Shown: positions 1 to 7,260, counted from the stretch's first letter. The stretch is DNA of 27,603 nt from CANKBT01 sp038236005 (GCA_038236005.1 JBBSTI010000031.1:1-27603), one strand, 5' to 3'. Made by a program: numbers and translations. The notes: generated by a model from the letters alone, not told the origin.

Positions 1-98
1 CCGGCCGCGCCGGCCCTTCCCGCCCAGCTGCCCGGCCGCGCCGGCCCTTCCCGCCCGGCTGCCCGGCGCCCGGCCGCGTCGGCCCTTCCCGTCCAGCC
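1..98. repeat. GC-rich 31-bp tandem repeat, about three copies
   Basis: Copies at 1-31 and 32-62 differ at one base. A third, more diverged copy starts at 70 after a 7-bp insertion. Each copy has a core of the type CGGCCGCG(C/T)CGGCCCTTCC. The array is cut by the window start, so the true copy number is unknown. No credible coding frame accompanies it. Confidence 0.8.
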
Positions 99-162
99 CT
101 GCCTGTCCTGCCCAGCCTGCTCGCCGGTTCAGCGCCCGGCCGCCCCCACCTGATTCCGGCCT

Positions 163-250
163 GGATGCTTGGGCACCCACCTTCGGGCACGCGTACCGGC
201 GAAACGGGCAAAACGGTGAGCGAATCTGCAAGGTGTGTGCCCAAGCATCC
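163..250. repeat. REP-like inverted repeat pair, copy 1
   Basis: The left arm GGATGCTTGGGCACCCACC (163-181) and right arm GGTGTGTGCCCAAGCATCC (232-250) are complementary at 18 of 19 positions and flank a 50-nt centre. The same two arms, including the single mismatch, recur at 524-612. As RNA or single-stranded DNA this would form a long hairpin. Confidence 0.85.
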
Positions 251-352
251 GGCACCTGTCTCGGCCGACTGAAGCAGGCGTGCGCGGTCATCTGCGAAAG
301 GGTGTGCCTCGGACCGGTAGGAGCGGCAGCTGCGCGGAAGCACTGTGGCTGG

Positions 353-457
353 CCATCAGGTTCGGCGACCGGGCCATCAGGTTCGGCGACCGGGCCATCA
401 GGTCGGGCGACCGGGCTACCAGGTCGGGCGAGCGGGCTACCAGGTCGGGCGAGCGGG
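353..457. repeat. Five-copy 21-bp tandem array
   Basis: Units lie at 353-373, 374-394, 395-415, 416-436 and 437-457. They have the form C(C/T)A(T/C)CAGGT(T/C)(C/G)GGCGA(C/G)CGGG. Units 1 and 2 are identical, units 4 and 5 are identical, and unit 3 is intermediate, which shows stepwise duplication. The unit is two helical turns long. The array lies between the two inverted-repeat pairs. Confidence 0.9.
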
Positions 458-523
458 CCGGGGACCAGGACACGGCCTTGGACACGCGCCGTCCCGTCTG
501 TCCGGAACACGCGGCCGCCTGTC

Positions 524-612
524 GGATGCTTGGGCACCCACCTCACGCCACAGACCGGGGCAAAAAACGCAGAGCAGCTGATCACACGGCCGGGGTGTGT
601 GCCCAAGCATCC
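524..612. repeat. REP-like inverted repeat pair, copy 2
   Basis: The left arm 524-542 and right arm 594-612 are identical to the arms of the copy at 163-250. The 51-nt centre is clearly different in sequence although almost equal in length. Conserved arms with a diverged centre argue for a repeat defined by its arms rather than a simple segmental duplication. Confidence 0.85.
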
Positions 613-670
613 AGACCTGGCGCGCGGCCCGAGGCCGGCAGGCCCGAACCGAGACGAGGCAGCAAGGCGG

Positions 671-705
671 TTCTCCACAGGCAGTCGCGGTTTGTCCACA
701 GGCAG
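671..705 (+). promoter_or_regulatory. Two DnaA-box-like motifs 21 bp apart
   Basis: TTGTCCACA at 692-700 matches the form of DnaA box usual in high-GC actinobacteria. TTCTCCACA at 671-679 differs at one base. Both are followed by GGCAG, so they form a direct repeat with a 21-bp period, two helical turns. They lie about 40-70 bp upstream of the start at 742. Two boxes do not make an origin, and the motif could belong to a repeat family instead. Confidence 0.4.
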
Positions 706-741
706 GACGTCGTGCAACGCCCGTGCGGGTCAGGGTGGGTC

Positions 742-1689
742 ATGCCGATCACACTTCCGTCCTGCTCGGTGCCGCAGCAGGGGCTGGTGACGCGGCAGCA
801 GCTGCTGGACGACGGCATCTCGGTGGCCGGCCTCGGGCGGGCGGTCGGCCGGGGTGAGCTGGTGCGGGTCGCGCGGGCGGTGTATGCCCGGGAGCCGCTT
901 CCCGTGCTGCCCAAGCGGTTGGCCGCTGACGGTGAGCCAGCGTCTGAGCTGCTGCTGCACGCCCGGGCAGCTGTCCTGTCGCTCGGGGGTCGCGCGAGGG
1001 TCTGCGGTCCGTCGGCCGCTCTCGTACGCGGATGGCCGATGCTCGTCGAGCCTCGGCATGTGACCTGCGCCGTCGAGCACACCCGGTCCAACGCAAACAG
1101 CCCGGGCGCTCGCGTGCTGCGTTCTCGAGCATCTCAGGTCTGGCTGACCCCGTCGGCGGGTCTCGCACCTCTTCCGGTGACCGGTGTGGTCGACACCGCG
1201 ATCGCCTGCCTGCTCGAGCTGCCCGAGGTGGAGGGTGTCGCAGCCGTCGACAGCGCCCTGCGACGCAGGGTGGTCACGATGACGGCGCTGGAGGTGGCTG
1301 TCGGCCGGCTCGCAGGGGTGAAGGACGCCGAGCGGGTGCAACGGCTGCTGCTGGTGCTGGACCCTGAGGCGGGGTCGGTGCTGGAGTCGGCGCTGCGCTG
1401 CCACCTGTTGACCGGCGGTATCGGCGGGTTCGCGACGCAGCGCGTGATCCGGTCGCGGGGTCGCTACCTGCTGCGTACGGACTTCTGCTTCGAGGCTGTG
1501 GGTCTCGTGATCGAGACCGACGGGGCCCGCTGGCACCCCGACGCCCAGGGTGACCGCAGCAAGGACAACGCGCTCGCGGCGGCCGGCTGGCGGGTGCTGC
1601 GCTACTCGTGGGCCGACGTCATGCACGAGCTGCCCCGGGTGCTGGCCGAGATCCGCCAGGCGCTCGCCACCGCCTGGCCACGCCCGTGA
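742..1689 (+). CDS. AbiEi-type winged-helix / DUF559 (Vsr-like endonuclease fold) protein
   Basis: This is a 315-residue protein. The N-terminal region (about residues 8-55) begins with the VTRQQLLDDGIS and GRGELVRVARAVYA pattern of the winged-helix domain found in AbiEi-type antitoxins. The C-terminal region (about 215-310) resembles DUF559 proteins with a Vsr-like PD-(D/E)XK fold: D247 in RTDFCF, then E258 and D260 in IETDGARWH, and a GWRVLRYSWADV ending. The family is common in actinobacteria as solitary genes. No AbiEii-like nucleotidyltransferase partner lies beside it, so a working toxin-antitoxin role is not supported here. The ATG at 742 was chosen because the upstream in-frame extension only encodes repeats; the ribosome-binding site is weak. 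Function unknown; a nuclease or DNA-binding role is inference. Confidence 0.8.
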   Translation: MPITLPSCSVPQQGLVTRQQLLDDGISVAGLGRAVGRGELVRVARAVYAREPLPVLPKRLAADGEPASELLLHARAAVLSLGGRARVCGPSAALVRGWPMLVEPRHVTCAVEHTRSNANSPGARVLRSRASQVWLTPSAGLAPLPVTGVVDTAIACLLELPEVEGVAAVDSALRRRVVTMTALEVAVGRLAGVKDAERVQRLLLVLDPEAGSVLESALRCHLLTGGIGGFATQRVIRSRGRYLLRTDFCFEAVGLVIETDGARWHPDAQGDRSKDNALAAAGWRVLRYSWADVMHELPRVLAEIRQALATAWPRP

Positions 1690-1715
1690 CGGGTCGAGGA
1701 GCAGCGAGAGCGGGG

Positions 1716-1801
1716 CGGAGGATGAGAGATTCGAACTCTCGAGGGGTTGCCCCCAACACGCTTTCCAAGCGTGCGCCATAGGCCAACTAGGCGAATCCTC
1801 C
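1716..1801 (-). tRNA. tRNA-Ser (anticodon GGA)
   Basis: Read on the minus strand the gene starts GGAGGAT and ends ATCCTCC plus discriminator G, giving a perfect 7-bp acceptor stem. The anticodon stem-loop is CACGC-TTGGAAA-GCGTG with anticodon GGA. A long variable arm follows, and the T-arm is GAGAG-TTCGAAT-CTCTC, all as in serine tRNAs. CCA is not encoded. It decodes UCC/UCU. A TAGGCT box on the same strand at 1817-1822 gives a plausible promoter with a short 5' leader. Confidence 0.95.
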
Positions 1802-1816
1802 TGGGTGTGCGCGAGC

Positions 1817-1822
1817 AGCCTA
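1817..1822 (-). promoter_or_regulatory. -10 box for tRNA-Ser
   Basis: TAGGCT on the minus strand lies 15 nt upstream of the mature tRNA 5' end, leaving a leader of about 9 nt for RNase P to remove. It lies in the 59-bp gap shared with the divergent SRP RNA promoter. Confidence 0.5.
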
Positions 1823-1849
1823 GCGAACCTGCAGAGCCACCCGGGCGGC

Positions 1850-1855
1850 TACAGT
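1850..1855 (+). promoter_or_regulatory. -10 box for the SRP RNA
   Basis: TACAGT sits 6-7 nt upstream of the predicted 5' end of the SRP RNA near 1861. No good -35 hexamer is visible at the usual distance. Confidence 0.5.
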
Positions 1856-1860
1856 CAGCG

Positions 1861-1954
1861 GCGACCCCTCGTGCGGCGCGCATCCCGCTGAACCCCCCAG
1901 GGCCGGAAGGCAGCAAGGGCAGGCAGGCACTGCGTGGGTGCGCGGGGGGTCCCG
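1861..1954 (+). ncRNA. ffs: Small bacterial SRP RNA (4.5S)
   Basis: The conserved SRP domain IV motif GGGCCGGAAGGCAGCAAGGG is at about 1899-1918, including the GGAAG tetraloop-type apex and the asymmetric AGCA loop recognised by Ffh. The ends pair: GACCCC near 1863 with GGGGTC near 1946, and CGCGCA with TGCGCG inside. The length of about 94 nt suits the short SRP RNA of actinobacteria, and a position just upstream of dnaX is typical. It targets nascent membrane proteins with Ffh. Exact ends are approximate. Confidence 0.9.
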
Positions 1955-1977
1955 AACCTTCTTCAGTACGGAGTGAT

Positions 1978-4173
1978 GTGGCCCTCGCCCTCTACCGCAA
2001 GTATCGGCCCGCGACGCTGGCCGAGGTGGTGGGGCAGGAGCACGTGACGGTGCCGCTGCGACGGGCCCTGGAGACCGGGCGGCTCAACCACGCCTACCTG
2101 TTCAGCGGGCCGCGCGGGTGCGGGAAGACCTCGAGCGCTCGGATCCTGGCCCGGTCGCTGAACTGCGAACAAGGTCCGACGCCAGACCCGTGCGGGGTGT
2201 GCGACTCGTGCCGCGAGCTGGCGGCGAACGGGCCGGGCTCGATCGACGTGATCGAGCTGGACGCCGCGTCGCACGGCAGCGTCGAGGACGCCCGCGAGCT
2301 GGTGGAGAAGGCGCACTATCCGCCGATCCGGGACCGCAACAAGATCTACATCATCGACGAGGCCCACATGGTCTCCTCGGCGGCCTTCAACGCGCTGCTC
2401 AAGCTGGTCGAGGAGCCGCCGGACTTCGTGACGTTCCTGTTCGCGACGACGGTGCCGGAGAAGGTCCTGGCGACGATCCGCAGCCGTACGCACCACTACC
2501 CGTTCAAGCTGCTCTCCCGCGCCGACCTGACCGGGCTGTTCGAGCGGATCCTGGCCGACGAGCAGGTCGAGGTCGAGCCGGGCGTGCTGCCGCTGGTGGT
2601 GCGTGCCGCCGAGGGCTCGGCGCGCGACGGCCTGTCGATCCTGGACCAGGTGGTCGCGAGCGCCGGGACCGGCACGGTGACCCGCGAGCACGCTGCCGGG
2701 CTGCTCGGCGTGACCCCGGACGTGCTGCTCGACGAGGTGATGGACGCCTTTGCGGCGGCGGACGCGGCGTCGGTCTTCCGTACGGTGGAAACGGTGCTCG
2801 AGTCCGGCCTGGACCCGCAGCGGTTCACCCGGGACGTGCTGGAACGCCTGCGCGACCTGGTGATCCTGGAAGCCGTCCCGGACGCGGCGGAGCGGGGCGT
2901 GCTCGACTGCCCGCCCGAGCAGATCGACGTGATGCGACGGCAGGCGGCCGCGCTGGGCAGGGCGGGCACGTCGCGAGCGGCCGACCTGTTCGCCGCCTCG
3001 CTCGACGAACGTGGGTCCGCCCCGCCACGGCTGCTGCTGGAGCTGCTCTGCGCGCGGGTGCTGCTCCCGGCTGCGTCCGACGACGACGCCGCGACGCTCA
3101 GCCGGCTGGAGCGGCTCGAGCGTCGGTTCGCGATCGCCGACCCGTCTGCCGGGCCGGCCGCCGGGGCGCCGGTCGCTCCTCCGCACAGCGCCCCGGAGCC
3201 CGCCCACCGGGTCGCGAGCCCGTCCACCCCGCCAGCGGGTGCCCGGTCTGCTCCGGCGCCTGCTGGTCGGACCGAGCCCGCCGCCCGCCCGCCGGCCGCC
3301 CCTACGTCGCCCGCCCGTACGACGCCGGAGAACCGTCCCGACAGCGAGCGGGCCACCGGTCGGCACCCGGACGGCACGTCGCAGGCGCAGCACCGCCCTG
3401 CCTCGCCCCCGCCTCCGGTAGCGCCGCCGGTGGGCAGTCCGGTCCCTGCCGAGCCGCAGGCCGGCGATCCGGTCCCTGCCGAGCCGCAGGCCGGCAGTCC
3501 GGTCCGGGTAGGGACGCCGGACGGCTCGACCGGACCGGACCGGTCCGGGTCGGCGACGTGGCCTGAGTCGGCCGTCCCCGGCGGTCGCCCCCGTCCGACC
3601 GGCGGACCGGCCCAGACCCTGTCTGGCCGATCGGTCGGTCAGCCGGCCGGTCAGCAGGCAGGAGTACCGGCGGGCGGGCTCGACGTGGCCTCCGTACGCC
3701 GGGTGTGGGACACCGTCCTCGAGCAGGTCAAGACCCGCAAGCGGGTCGCGCACGCGTTCCTGCGCGAGGTGACCGTCGTGTCCGTGGAGAACGGGAGCCT
3801 GACGCTGTCGTTCACGACCCCGACCCTGGCGAGCAAGTTCGGTGAGGGCGCGAACGTCGCCTACCTGCAGGAGTCGCTGGTTGCGGTCCTCGGCGTCTCG
3901 CTGGACGTCGTCTGCACGAGCGCCGGCGGGCCGCGGGCCGCCGGCTCCCGCGCTGCCGCCCCGTCTCGCACGTCACCCCCGGAGCGCGACGGGTTCGCGC
4001 CCGGCGACGAGGCTGCCGACGAAGACCCCGACGAGGATCCTGACGGCTCGGGCAACGGTTTGAGCAGCAGCCCGGGCGGGGGCTCGAGCAGGGTCCCGGA
4101 GGAGCGCGGCGAGGACGCGGCGCTACGGCTCGTGCAGAGCCAGCTCGGGGGACGGGTGCTCGACCAGGGGTGA
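1978..4173 (+). CDS. dnaX: DNA polymerase III subunit gamma/tau
   Basis: This 731-residue clamp-loader ATPase loads the sliding clamp at the replication fork. Starting at GTG 1978 it begins VALALYRKYRP, the usual DnaX N-terminus. Walker A GPRGCGKTS is at 44-52; zinc cysteines are C63, C72, C75 and C78; DEAH is at 127-130, followed by the sensor-1 region and an SRT arginine-finger-type motif (TIRSRTHHY). The AAA+ core and collar end near residue 385. A Pro/Ala/Gly-rich linker of about 190 residues follows (with a 30-bp tandem repeat at 3433-3504), then a C-terminal domain (about 570-650) and an acidic tail. No A-rich slippage site for a short gamma form is visible. It is followed by ybaB and recR, a common actinobacterial order. 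Confidence 0.96.
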   Translation: MALALYRKYRPATLAEVVGQEHVTVPLRRALETGRLNHAYLFSGPRGCGKTSSARILARSLNCEQGPTPDPCGVCDSCRELAANGPGSIDVIELDAASHGSVEDARELVEKAHYPPIRDRNKIYIIDEAHMVSSAAFNALLKLVEEPPDFVTFLFATTVPEKVLATIRSRTHHYPFKLLSRADLTGLFERILADEQVEVEPGVLPLVVRAAEGSARDGLSILDQVVASAGTGTVTREHAAGLLGVTPDVLLDEVMDAFAAADAASVFRTVETVLESGLDPQRFTRDVLERLRDLVILEAVPDAAERGVLDCPPEQIDVMRRQAAALGRAGTSRAADLFAASLDERGSAPPRLLLELLCARVLLPAASDDDAATLSRLERLERRFAIADPSAGPAAGAPVAPPHSAPEPAHRVASPSTPPAGARSAPAPAGRTEPAARPPAAPTSPARTTPENRPDSERATGRHPDGTSQAQHRPASPPPPVAPPVGSPVPAEPQAGDPVPAEPQAGSPVRVGTPDGSTGPDRSGSATWPESAVPGGRPRPTGGPAQTLSGRSVGQPAGQQAGVPAGGLDVASVRRVWDTVLEQVKTRKRVAHAFLREVTVVSVENGSLTLSFTTPTLASKFGEGANVAYLQESLVAVLGVSLDVVCTSAGGPRAAGSRAAAPSRTSPPERDGFAPGDEAADEDPDEDPDGSGNGLSSSPGGGSSRVPEERGEDAALRLVQSQLGGRVLDQG
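3433..3504 (+). repeat. 30-bp in-frame tandem repeat inside dnaX
   Basis: Two units at 3433-3462 and 3463-3492 differ by two bases, and a partial third unit is at 3493-3504. They encode G(S/D)PVPAEPQA in the flexible linker. This is probably a site of length variation between strains without effect on the folded domains. Confidence 0.85.
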
Positions 4174-4214
4174 TCGGCCCCGTGTCGGTCGGGCTCGGTG
4201 TCGGTGCCCCGGAC

Positions 4215-4220
4215 TAGGGT
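4215..4220 (+). promoter_or_regulatory. -10 box for a leaderless ybaB transcript
   Basis: TAGGGT ends 7 nt before ATG 4228, placing the expected transcription start at or next to the start codon. No Shine-Dalgarno sequence is present between them. This suggests a separate promoter for ybaB-recR apart from dnaX read-through. Confidence 0.55.
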
Positions 4221-4227
4221 TGCGGCC

Positions 4228-4551
4228 ATGAAGCCAGGTGGTCAGCCCAACATGCAGCAGCTCATGAAGCAGGCTCAGAAGATGCAGCAGCAGATGGCGG
4301 CTGCGCAGGCCGAGCTCGCCGATGCGGAGGTGACGGGCAGCGCCAGCAACGGCCTGGTCGTCGTGACGGCGTCCGGCAGCGGCGAGGTCCGGTCGGTCAA
4401 GATCGACGCCTCGGTCGTGGACCAGGACGACATCGAGACGCTGGAGGATCTGGTCGTCGCGGCCCTGCACGACGCGGCGCGCGCGGCGGCCGAGCTCAGC
4501 GCCGAGAAGATGGGCCCGATGGCCGGCGGCCTGGGCCTGCCAGGCATGTGA
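4228..4551 (+). CDS. ybaB: YbaB/EbfC family nucleoid-associated protein
   Basis: This 107-residue DNA-binding protein belongs to the family encoded between dnaX and recR in many bacteria. The N-terminal helix MQQLMKQAQKMQQQMAAAQAEL leads into the core pattern VTGSASNGLVVVTASGSGEVRSVKID, which makes the dimer sheet, then a C-terminal helix and a Met/Gly-rich tail. Family members bind DNA as tweezer-like dimers and have been linked to nucleoid organisation and repair. The ATG at 4228 is supported by the TAGGGT box 7 nt upstream and by the usual N-terminus. recR starts 4 nt after the stop. Confidence 0.93.
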   Translation: MKPGGQPNMQQLMKQAQKMQQQMAAAQAELADAEVTGSASNGLVVVTASGSGEVRSVKIDASVVDQDDIETLEDLVVAALHDAARAAAELSAEKMGPMAGGLGLPGM

Positions 4552-4555
4552 GGAC

Positions 4556-5152
4556 GTGTATGAAGGAGCGGTCCAGGACCTGATCGACGAGCTCGGCCGA
4601 CTGCCGGGCGTGGGTCCCAAGAGTGCTCAGCGCATCGCGTTCCACCTGCTCGCCGCCGACCCGGTCGACGTCCGTCGGCTCGCGCACGTCCTGAACGAGG
4701 TCAAGGACAAGGTCAAGTTCTGCGCGATCTGCTTCAACGTCTCTGAGCAGGAGCTGTGCCGGGTCTGTCGTGACCCGCGGCGCGACGAGTCGGTGATCTG
4801 CGTCGTCGAGGAGAGCAAGGATGTCGTCGCGATCGAGAAGACCCGGGAGTTCCGCGGGCGCTACCACGTGCTCGGCGGGGCGATCAGCCCGATCGAGGGG
4901 ATCGGGCCGGACGACCTCAAGGTCCGCGAGCTGATGGTGCGGCTGCAGGGCCAGACCGTGCAGGAGGTCATCCTCGCCACCGACCCCAACCTGGAGGGCG
5001 AGGCCACGGCGACCTACCTGTCCCGGATGATCGCTCCGATGGGACTGGTCGTCTCGCGGCTGGCCTCTGGGCTGCCGGTCGGCGGCGACCTGGAATACGC
5101 CGACGAGGTCACTCTCGGTCGTGCCTTTGTTGGGCGCCGCAACGTCGCTTGA
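4556..5152 (+). CDS. recR: Recombination mediator protein RecR
   Basis: This 198-residue protein acts with RecO (and RecF) to load RecA on single-stranded DNA at gaps and breaks. The helix-hairpin-helix LGRLPGVGPKSAQRIAFHLL is near residues 12-31. The C4 zinc finger uses C56, C59, C68 and C71. The Toprim domain follows with VVEESKDVVAIE and the GAISPIEGIGPDDL segment, and the C-terminus has the usual SRLASGLPVGGDLEYADEVTLGRAF. The length is normal. The start is GTG at 4556, four bases after the ybaB stop, with GAGG overlapping that stop as a possible ribosome-binding site. It is translationally linked to ybaB. Confidence 0.96.
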   Translation: MYEGAVQDLIDELGRLPGVGPKSAQRIAFHLLAADPVDVRRLAHVLNEVKDKVKFCAICFNVSEQELCRVCRDPRRDESVICVVEESKDVVAIEKTREFRGRYHVLGGAISPIEGIGPDDLKVRELMVRLQGQTVQEVILATDPNLEGEATATYLSRMIAPMGLVVSRLASGLPVGGDLEYADEVTLGRAFVGRRNVA

Positions 5153-5194
5153 TCGGTTCCTTCGCGTGCTCGATGCCAGGGCGGTCGCGCGAGG

Positions 5195-6340
5195 TCAGGC
5201 GACGCGCTGACCCTGCGGCAGGGTGCGGCTCGGCGTACGCAGGCGGCGGGCCGTCACGGCCAGCGCGCCACCGGCCAGGAGCAGGTCGAAGACCAGCCCG
5301 TACGGCCAGACGGCAGGGCCCCGGTCCGGCTGTGGGAGGTCCTCGCCTCCGGCGACATACCCGACGTCGACCTGCTGCTGCACCGGGCTCGGACCCTGGC
5401 GCAGCTCACGGATCCCGTTGCCGAGCTGGCCGAGGACGTCCGCGTCACGGGCCTGCCGAGCGCTGTCGAGCTGCCGGCCGGTGAGCCGGGGGTCCAGCGC
5501 CGGCAGGGTTGGTGCGGCGTCGGCGACGATCACGAACGGGTTCGGGGCCAGCAGCCACCAGATCCGGTCGGTCCGGGTCCGGGTGGACGCAAAGCTCTCG
5601 AGCTGCTGCGTGCAGCCGTCGGGCAGGTCGGACTCGGCATAGCTGCCGTCGACGCGAGGCCGAGGCCCGTCCTCCCGGTAGAGCTGCTCGTAGGCGCTCT
5701 CCGTCATGCAGGTCACGTTCGGGTAGGTCTCGGTATAGCTCTCCTGCGAGGCCACGGACCCGAGCCCGAACGCGATCACCGTCCCGATCGTCAGGGCGGC
5801 GACCACGAGGTAGGACAGCACCCCGGAGGTCGTCGTACGGCTGAGTGTCGCCGACAGCATCAGCGACAGCGCGGCGACCACCCCGAGCAGCAGGGCGACG
5901 AGCGCGCCGACCACCACCAGACGGCCGAGGGTCACGCCGCCCTGGGTGAGGGTGAACAGCACCACCGGGAGCGTCAGCAGCAGGAAGACCAGCGCCGTGA
6001 CCCAGGCGGCGGCGAACTTGCCGAGCGTGATCTCCCACGGGGTGAGGCGGGTGACCTGCAGCGGCGCGAGGGTGCCGCGTTCGCGGTCGCCGTTGACCGA
6101 CTGGGCCGCCAGGGACGGCACGACGAGCAGCGCGAGCCCCAGCACGAACAGGGTGAGCGCGCCGAACACGATGACGCCGTCGTCCTGCAGCCCGTCGAGC
6201 TGCCCGGCCGCCGCGGTGGCGAGCGCGGTGAACAGCACCAGCAGCACGAACCAGGCGATGAGGAGCAGCTTCCAGCGCCCGGCGCGCAGACGTACGCGGA
6301 ACTCCTGCCGCGCGACCGTGACGATCCCCGCGGTCGTCAT
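5195..6340 (-). CDS. ABC-2 type transporter permease
   Basis: This 381-residue integral membrane protein pairs with the ATPase just upstream. Hydrophobic segments lie near residues 24-46, 55-80, 108-133, 140-165 and 170-195, and one near the C-terminus (WPYGLVFDLLLAGGALAV). Between the fifth and sixth is an extracytoplasmic loop of about 130 residues with two cysteines (NVTC and DGCTQQ) that could form a disulfide. The DRERGTLAPLQVTRLTPWEITLGKF stretch is characteristic of ABC-2 permeases. Its ATG overlaps the ATPase stop by 4 nt, so the two are translated together. Substrate unknown. The large C-terminal loop is somewhat like permeases of the gliding/Nos type. Confidence 0.88.
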   Translation of the reverse strand: MTTAGIVTVARQEFRVRLRAGRWKLLLIAWFVLLVLFTALATAAAGQLDGLQDDGVIVFGALTLFVLGLALLVVPSLAAQSVNGDRERGTLAPLQVTRLTPWEITLGKFAAAWVTALVFLLLTLPVVLFTLTQGGVTLGRLVVVGALVALLLGVVAALSLMLSATLSRTTTSGVLSYLVVAALTIGTVIAFGLGSVASQESYTETYPNVTCMTESAYEQLYREDGPRPRVDGSYAESDLPDGCTQQLESFASTRTRTDRIWWLLAPNPFVIVADAAPTLPALDPRLTGRQLDSARQARDADVLGQLGNGIRELRQGPSPVQQQVDVGYVAGGEDLPQPDRGPAVWPYGLVFDLLLAGGALAVTARRLRTPSRTLPQGQRVA

Positions 6341-7248
6341 CGGGTCAGCTCCAGGTAGGTGGCTTCCAGCGCGCCGCCGAGCGGCTGGCAGGAGACGACG
6401 GCGACCCCGTCCCGGACCAGCCGGGCGAGCAGCTCGGCAGCGGCCTGCTCGGAGCCGAGCGCCACGTCGACCCCGGCCGGGGAGACGTCGGTGACCAGGT
6501 CGCCGAGCGCGTCCGCCAGCTGTTTCTGGTCGAGCGCCCGCAGGCGCCAGGGCCGAACCGTCCCGGTCGCCGGCAGGGAGTCGACGCGGTGCTGACCGAC
6601 CGTCTGTCCGTGGTCGACGAACACGACGGCCTCGGCCAGCTCCTCCAGGTCGCCGAGCAGGTGGCTGCTCACGACGATCGCCGTCCCCTGTCGAGCCAGG
6701 GCGCGCAGCCGGTCGCGCAGCTCGACCCGGCTGCGGGGGTCCAGGCCGGACGCCGGCTCGTCGAGGATCAGCACCTCCGGGTCGTGCACGACCGCCCGGG
6801 ACAGGGAGAGCCGCTGCTTCTGCCCGCGGGACAGCACGTGCACGGGTTGGTCCGCATAGTCCTCGAGCCGACTCTCGGCCAGCAGCTCGGCGGCCCGCTC
6901 GCGCGCCGTTGCGCGACTCCGTCGATACGCCTCGCCGACGAAGGTCAGGTATTCCGCACAGGTGAGGTTCTCGTACAGCCCGACCACGTCTGGCGCCCAG
7001 CCCATCCGGGCGCGGACCTCGTCGGTCTCGGTCACCGGGTCGAACCCGGCCACCCGCACCTGGCCGGCGTCGGGCACCAGCAGGCTCGCGAGCACCAGCA
7101 TGAGCGTGGTCTTGCCGGAGCCGTTCGGACCGACCAGGGCGGTGACCTGACCGGGCTCGGCGGTGAGGTCGATGCCCTTCACCGCCTCGACCGCGCCGAA
7201 GCTGCGTCTGACCCCGGTCGCCACCACGCCCGTCGCTGCGCCTGCCAT
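6337..7248 (-). CDS. ABC transporter ATP-binding protein
   Basis: This is a 303-residue ATPase. Walker A GPNGSGKTT is at 40-48, the signature LSRGQ at 139-143, Walker B VLILDEP at 159-165, then SGLDP and the H-loop VSSHLL. The usual Q-loop glutamine is replaced in GWAPDVVGLYENLT, as is frequent in CcmA-type exporters. A C-terminal extension of about 70 residues resembles those of ABC-2 exporters. It powers the permease encoded immediately downstream. The start ATG 7248 is backed by a TAGGTT box 6 nt upstream. Export of a lipid, peptide or drug is possible, but nothing here fixes the substrate. Confidence 0.93.
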   Translation of the reverse strand: MAGAATGVVATGVRRSFGAVEAVKGIDLTAEPGQVTALVGPNGSGKTTLMLVLASLLVPDAGQVRVAGFDPVTETDEVRARMGWAPDVVGLYENLTCAEYLTFVGEAYRRSRATARERAAELLAESRLEDYADQPVHVLSRGQKQRLSLSRAVVHDPEVLILDEPASGLDPRSRVELRDRLRALARQGTAIVVSSHLLGDLEELAEAVVFVDHGQTVGQHRVDSLPATGTVRPWRLRALDQKQLADALGDLVTDVSPAGVDVALGSEQAAAELLARLVRDGVAVVSCQPLGGALEATYLELTR

Positions 7249-7254
7249 GTCCGG

Positions 7255-7260
7255 AACCTA
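7255..7260 (-). promoter_or_regulatory. -10 box for a leaderless ABC operon transcript
   Basis: TAGGTT on the minus strand ends 6 nt before ATG 7248, with no ribosome-binding site between. Confidence 0.6.

Larger units (their letters stand above)
1..741. other. Repeat-rich non-coding region upstream of the AbiEi/DUF559 gene
   Basis: No frame here looks like a real protein. The open frame that runs into the downstream gene from 235 simply translates the tandem repeats. The stretch holds four repeat families listed separately: the 31-bp array, two pairs of inverted 19-bp arms, a 21-bp array between the pairs, and two DnaA-box-like motifs near the right end. I see no tRNA-like fold and no transposase remnant. 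This looks like a variable intergenic hotspot. Confidence 0.6.

Noticed and set aside
353..457. CRISPR-like array
   Set aside because: The units are contiguous 21-bp tandem repeats without spacers, and no cas gene is nearby.
235..741. N-terminal extension of the AbiEi/DUF559 gene, giving a 484-residue protein
   Set aside because: The extension only translates the inverted and tandem repeats (RFGDRAI-type runs). The winged-helix domain starts right after ATG 742.
742..1689. Complete type IV toxin-antitoxin system
   Set aside because: Only the AbiEi-like/DUF559 protein is present. The neighbours are a tRNA gene and dnaX, and no nucleotidyltransferase toxin is adjacent.
5193..5212. Hairpin GGTCAG...CTGACC at the end of the ABC permease gene as terminator
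   Set aside because: Only 6 bp with an 8-nt loop and half of it inside the coding region; too weak to annotate.
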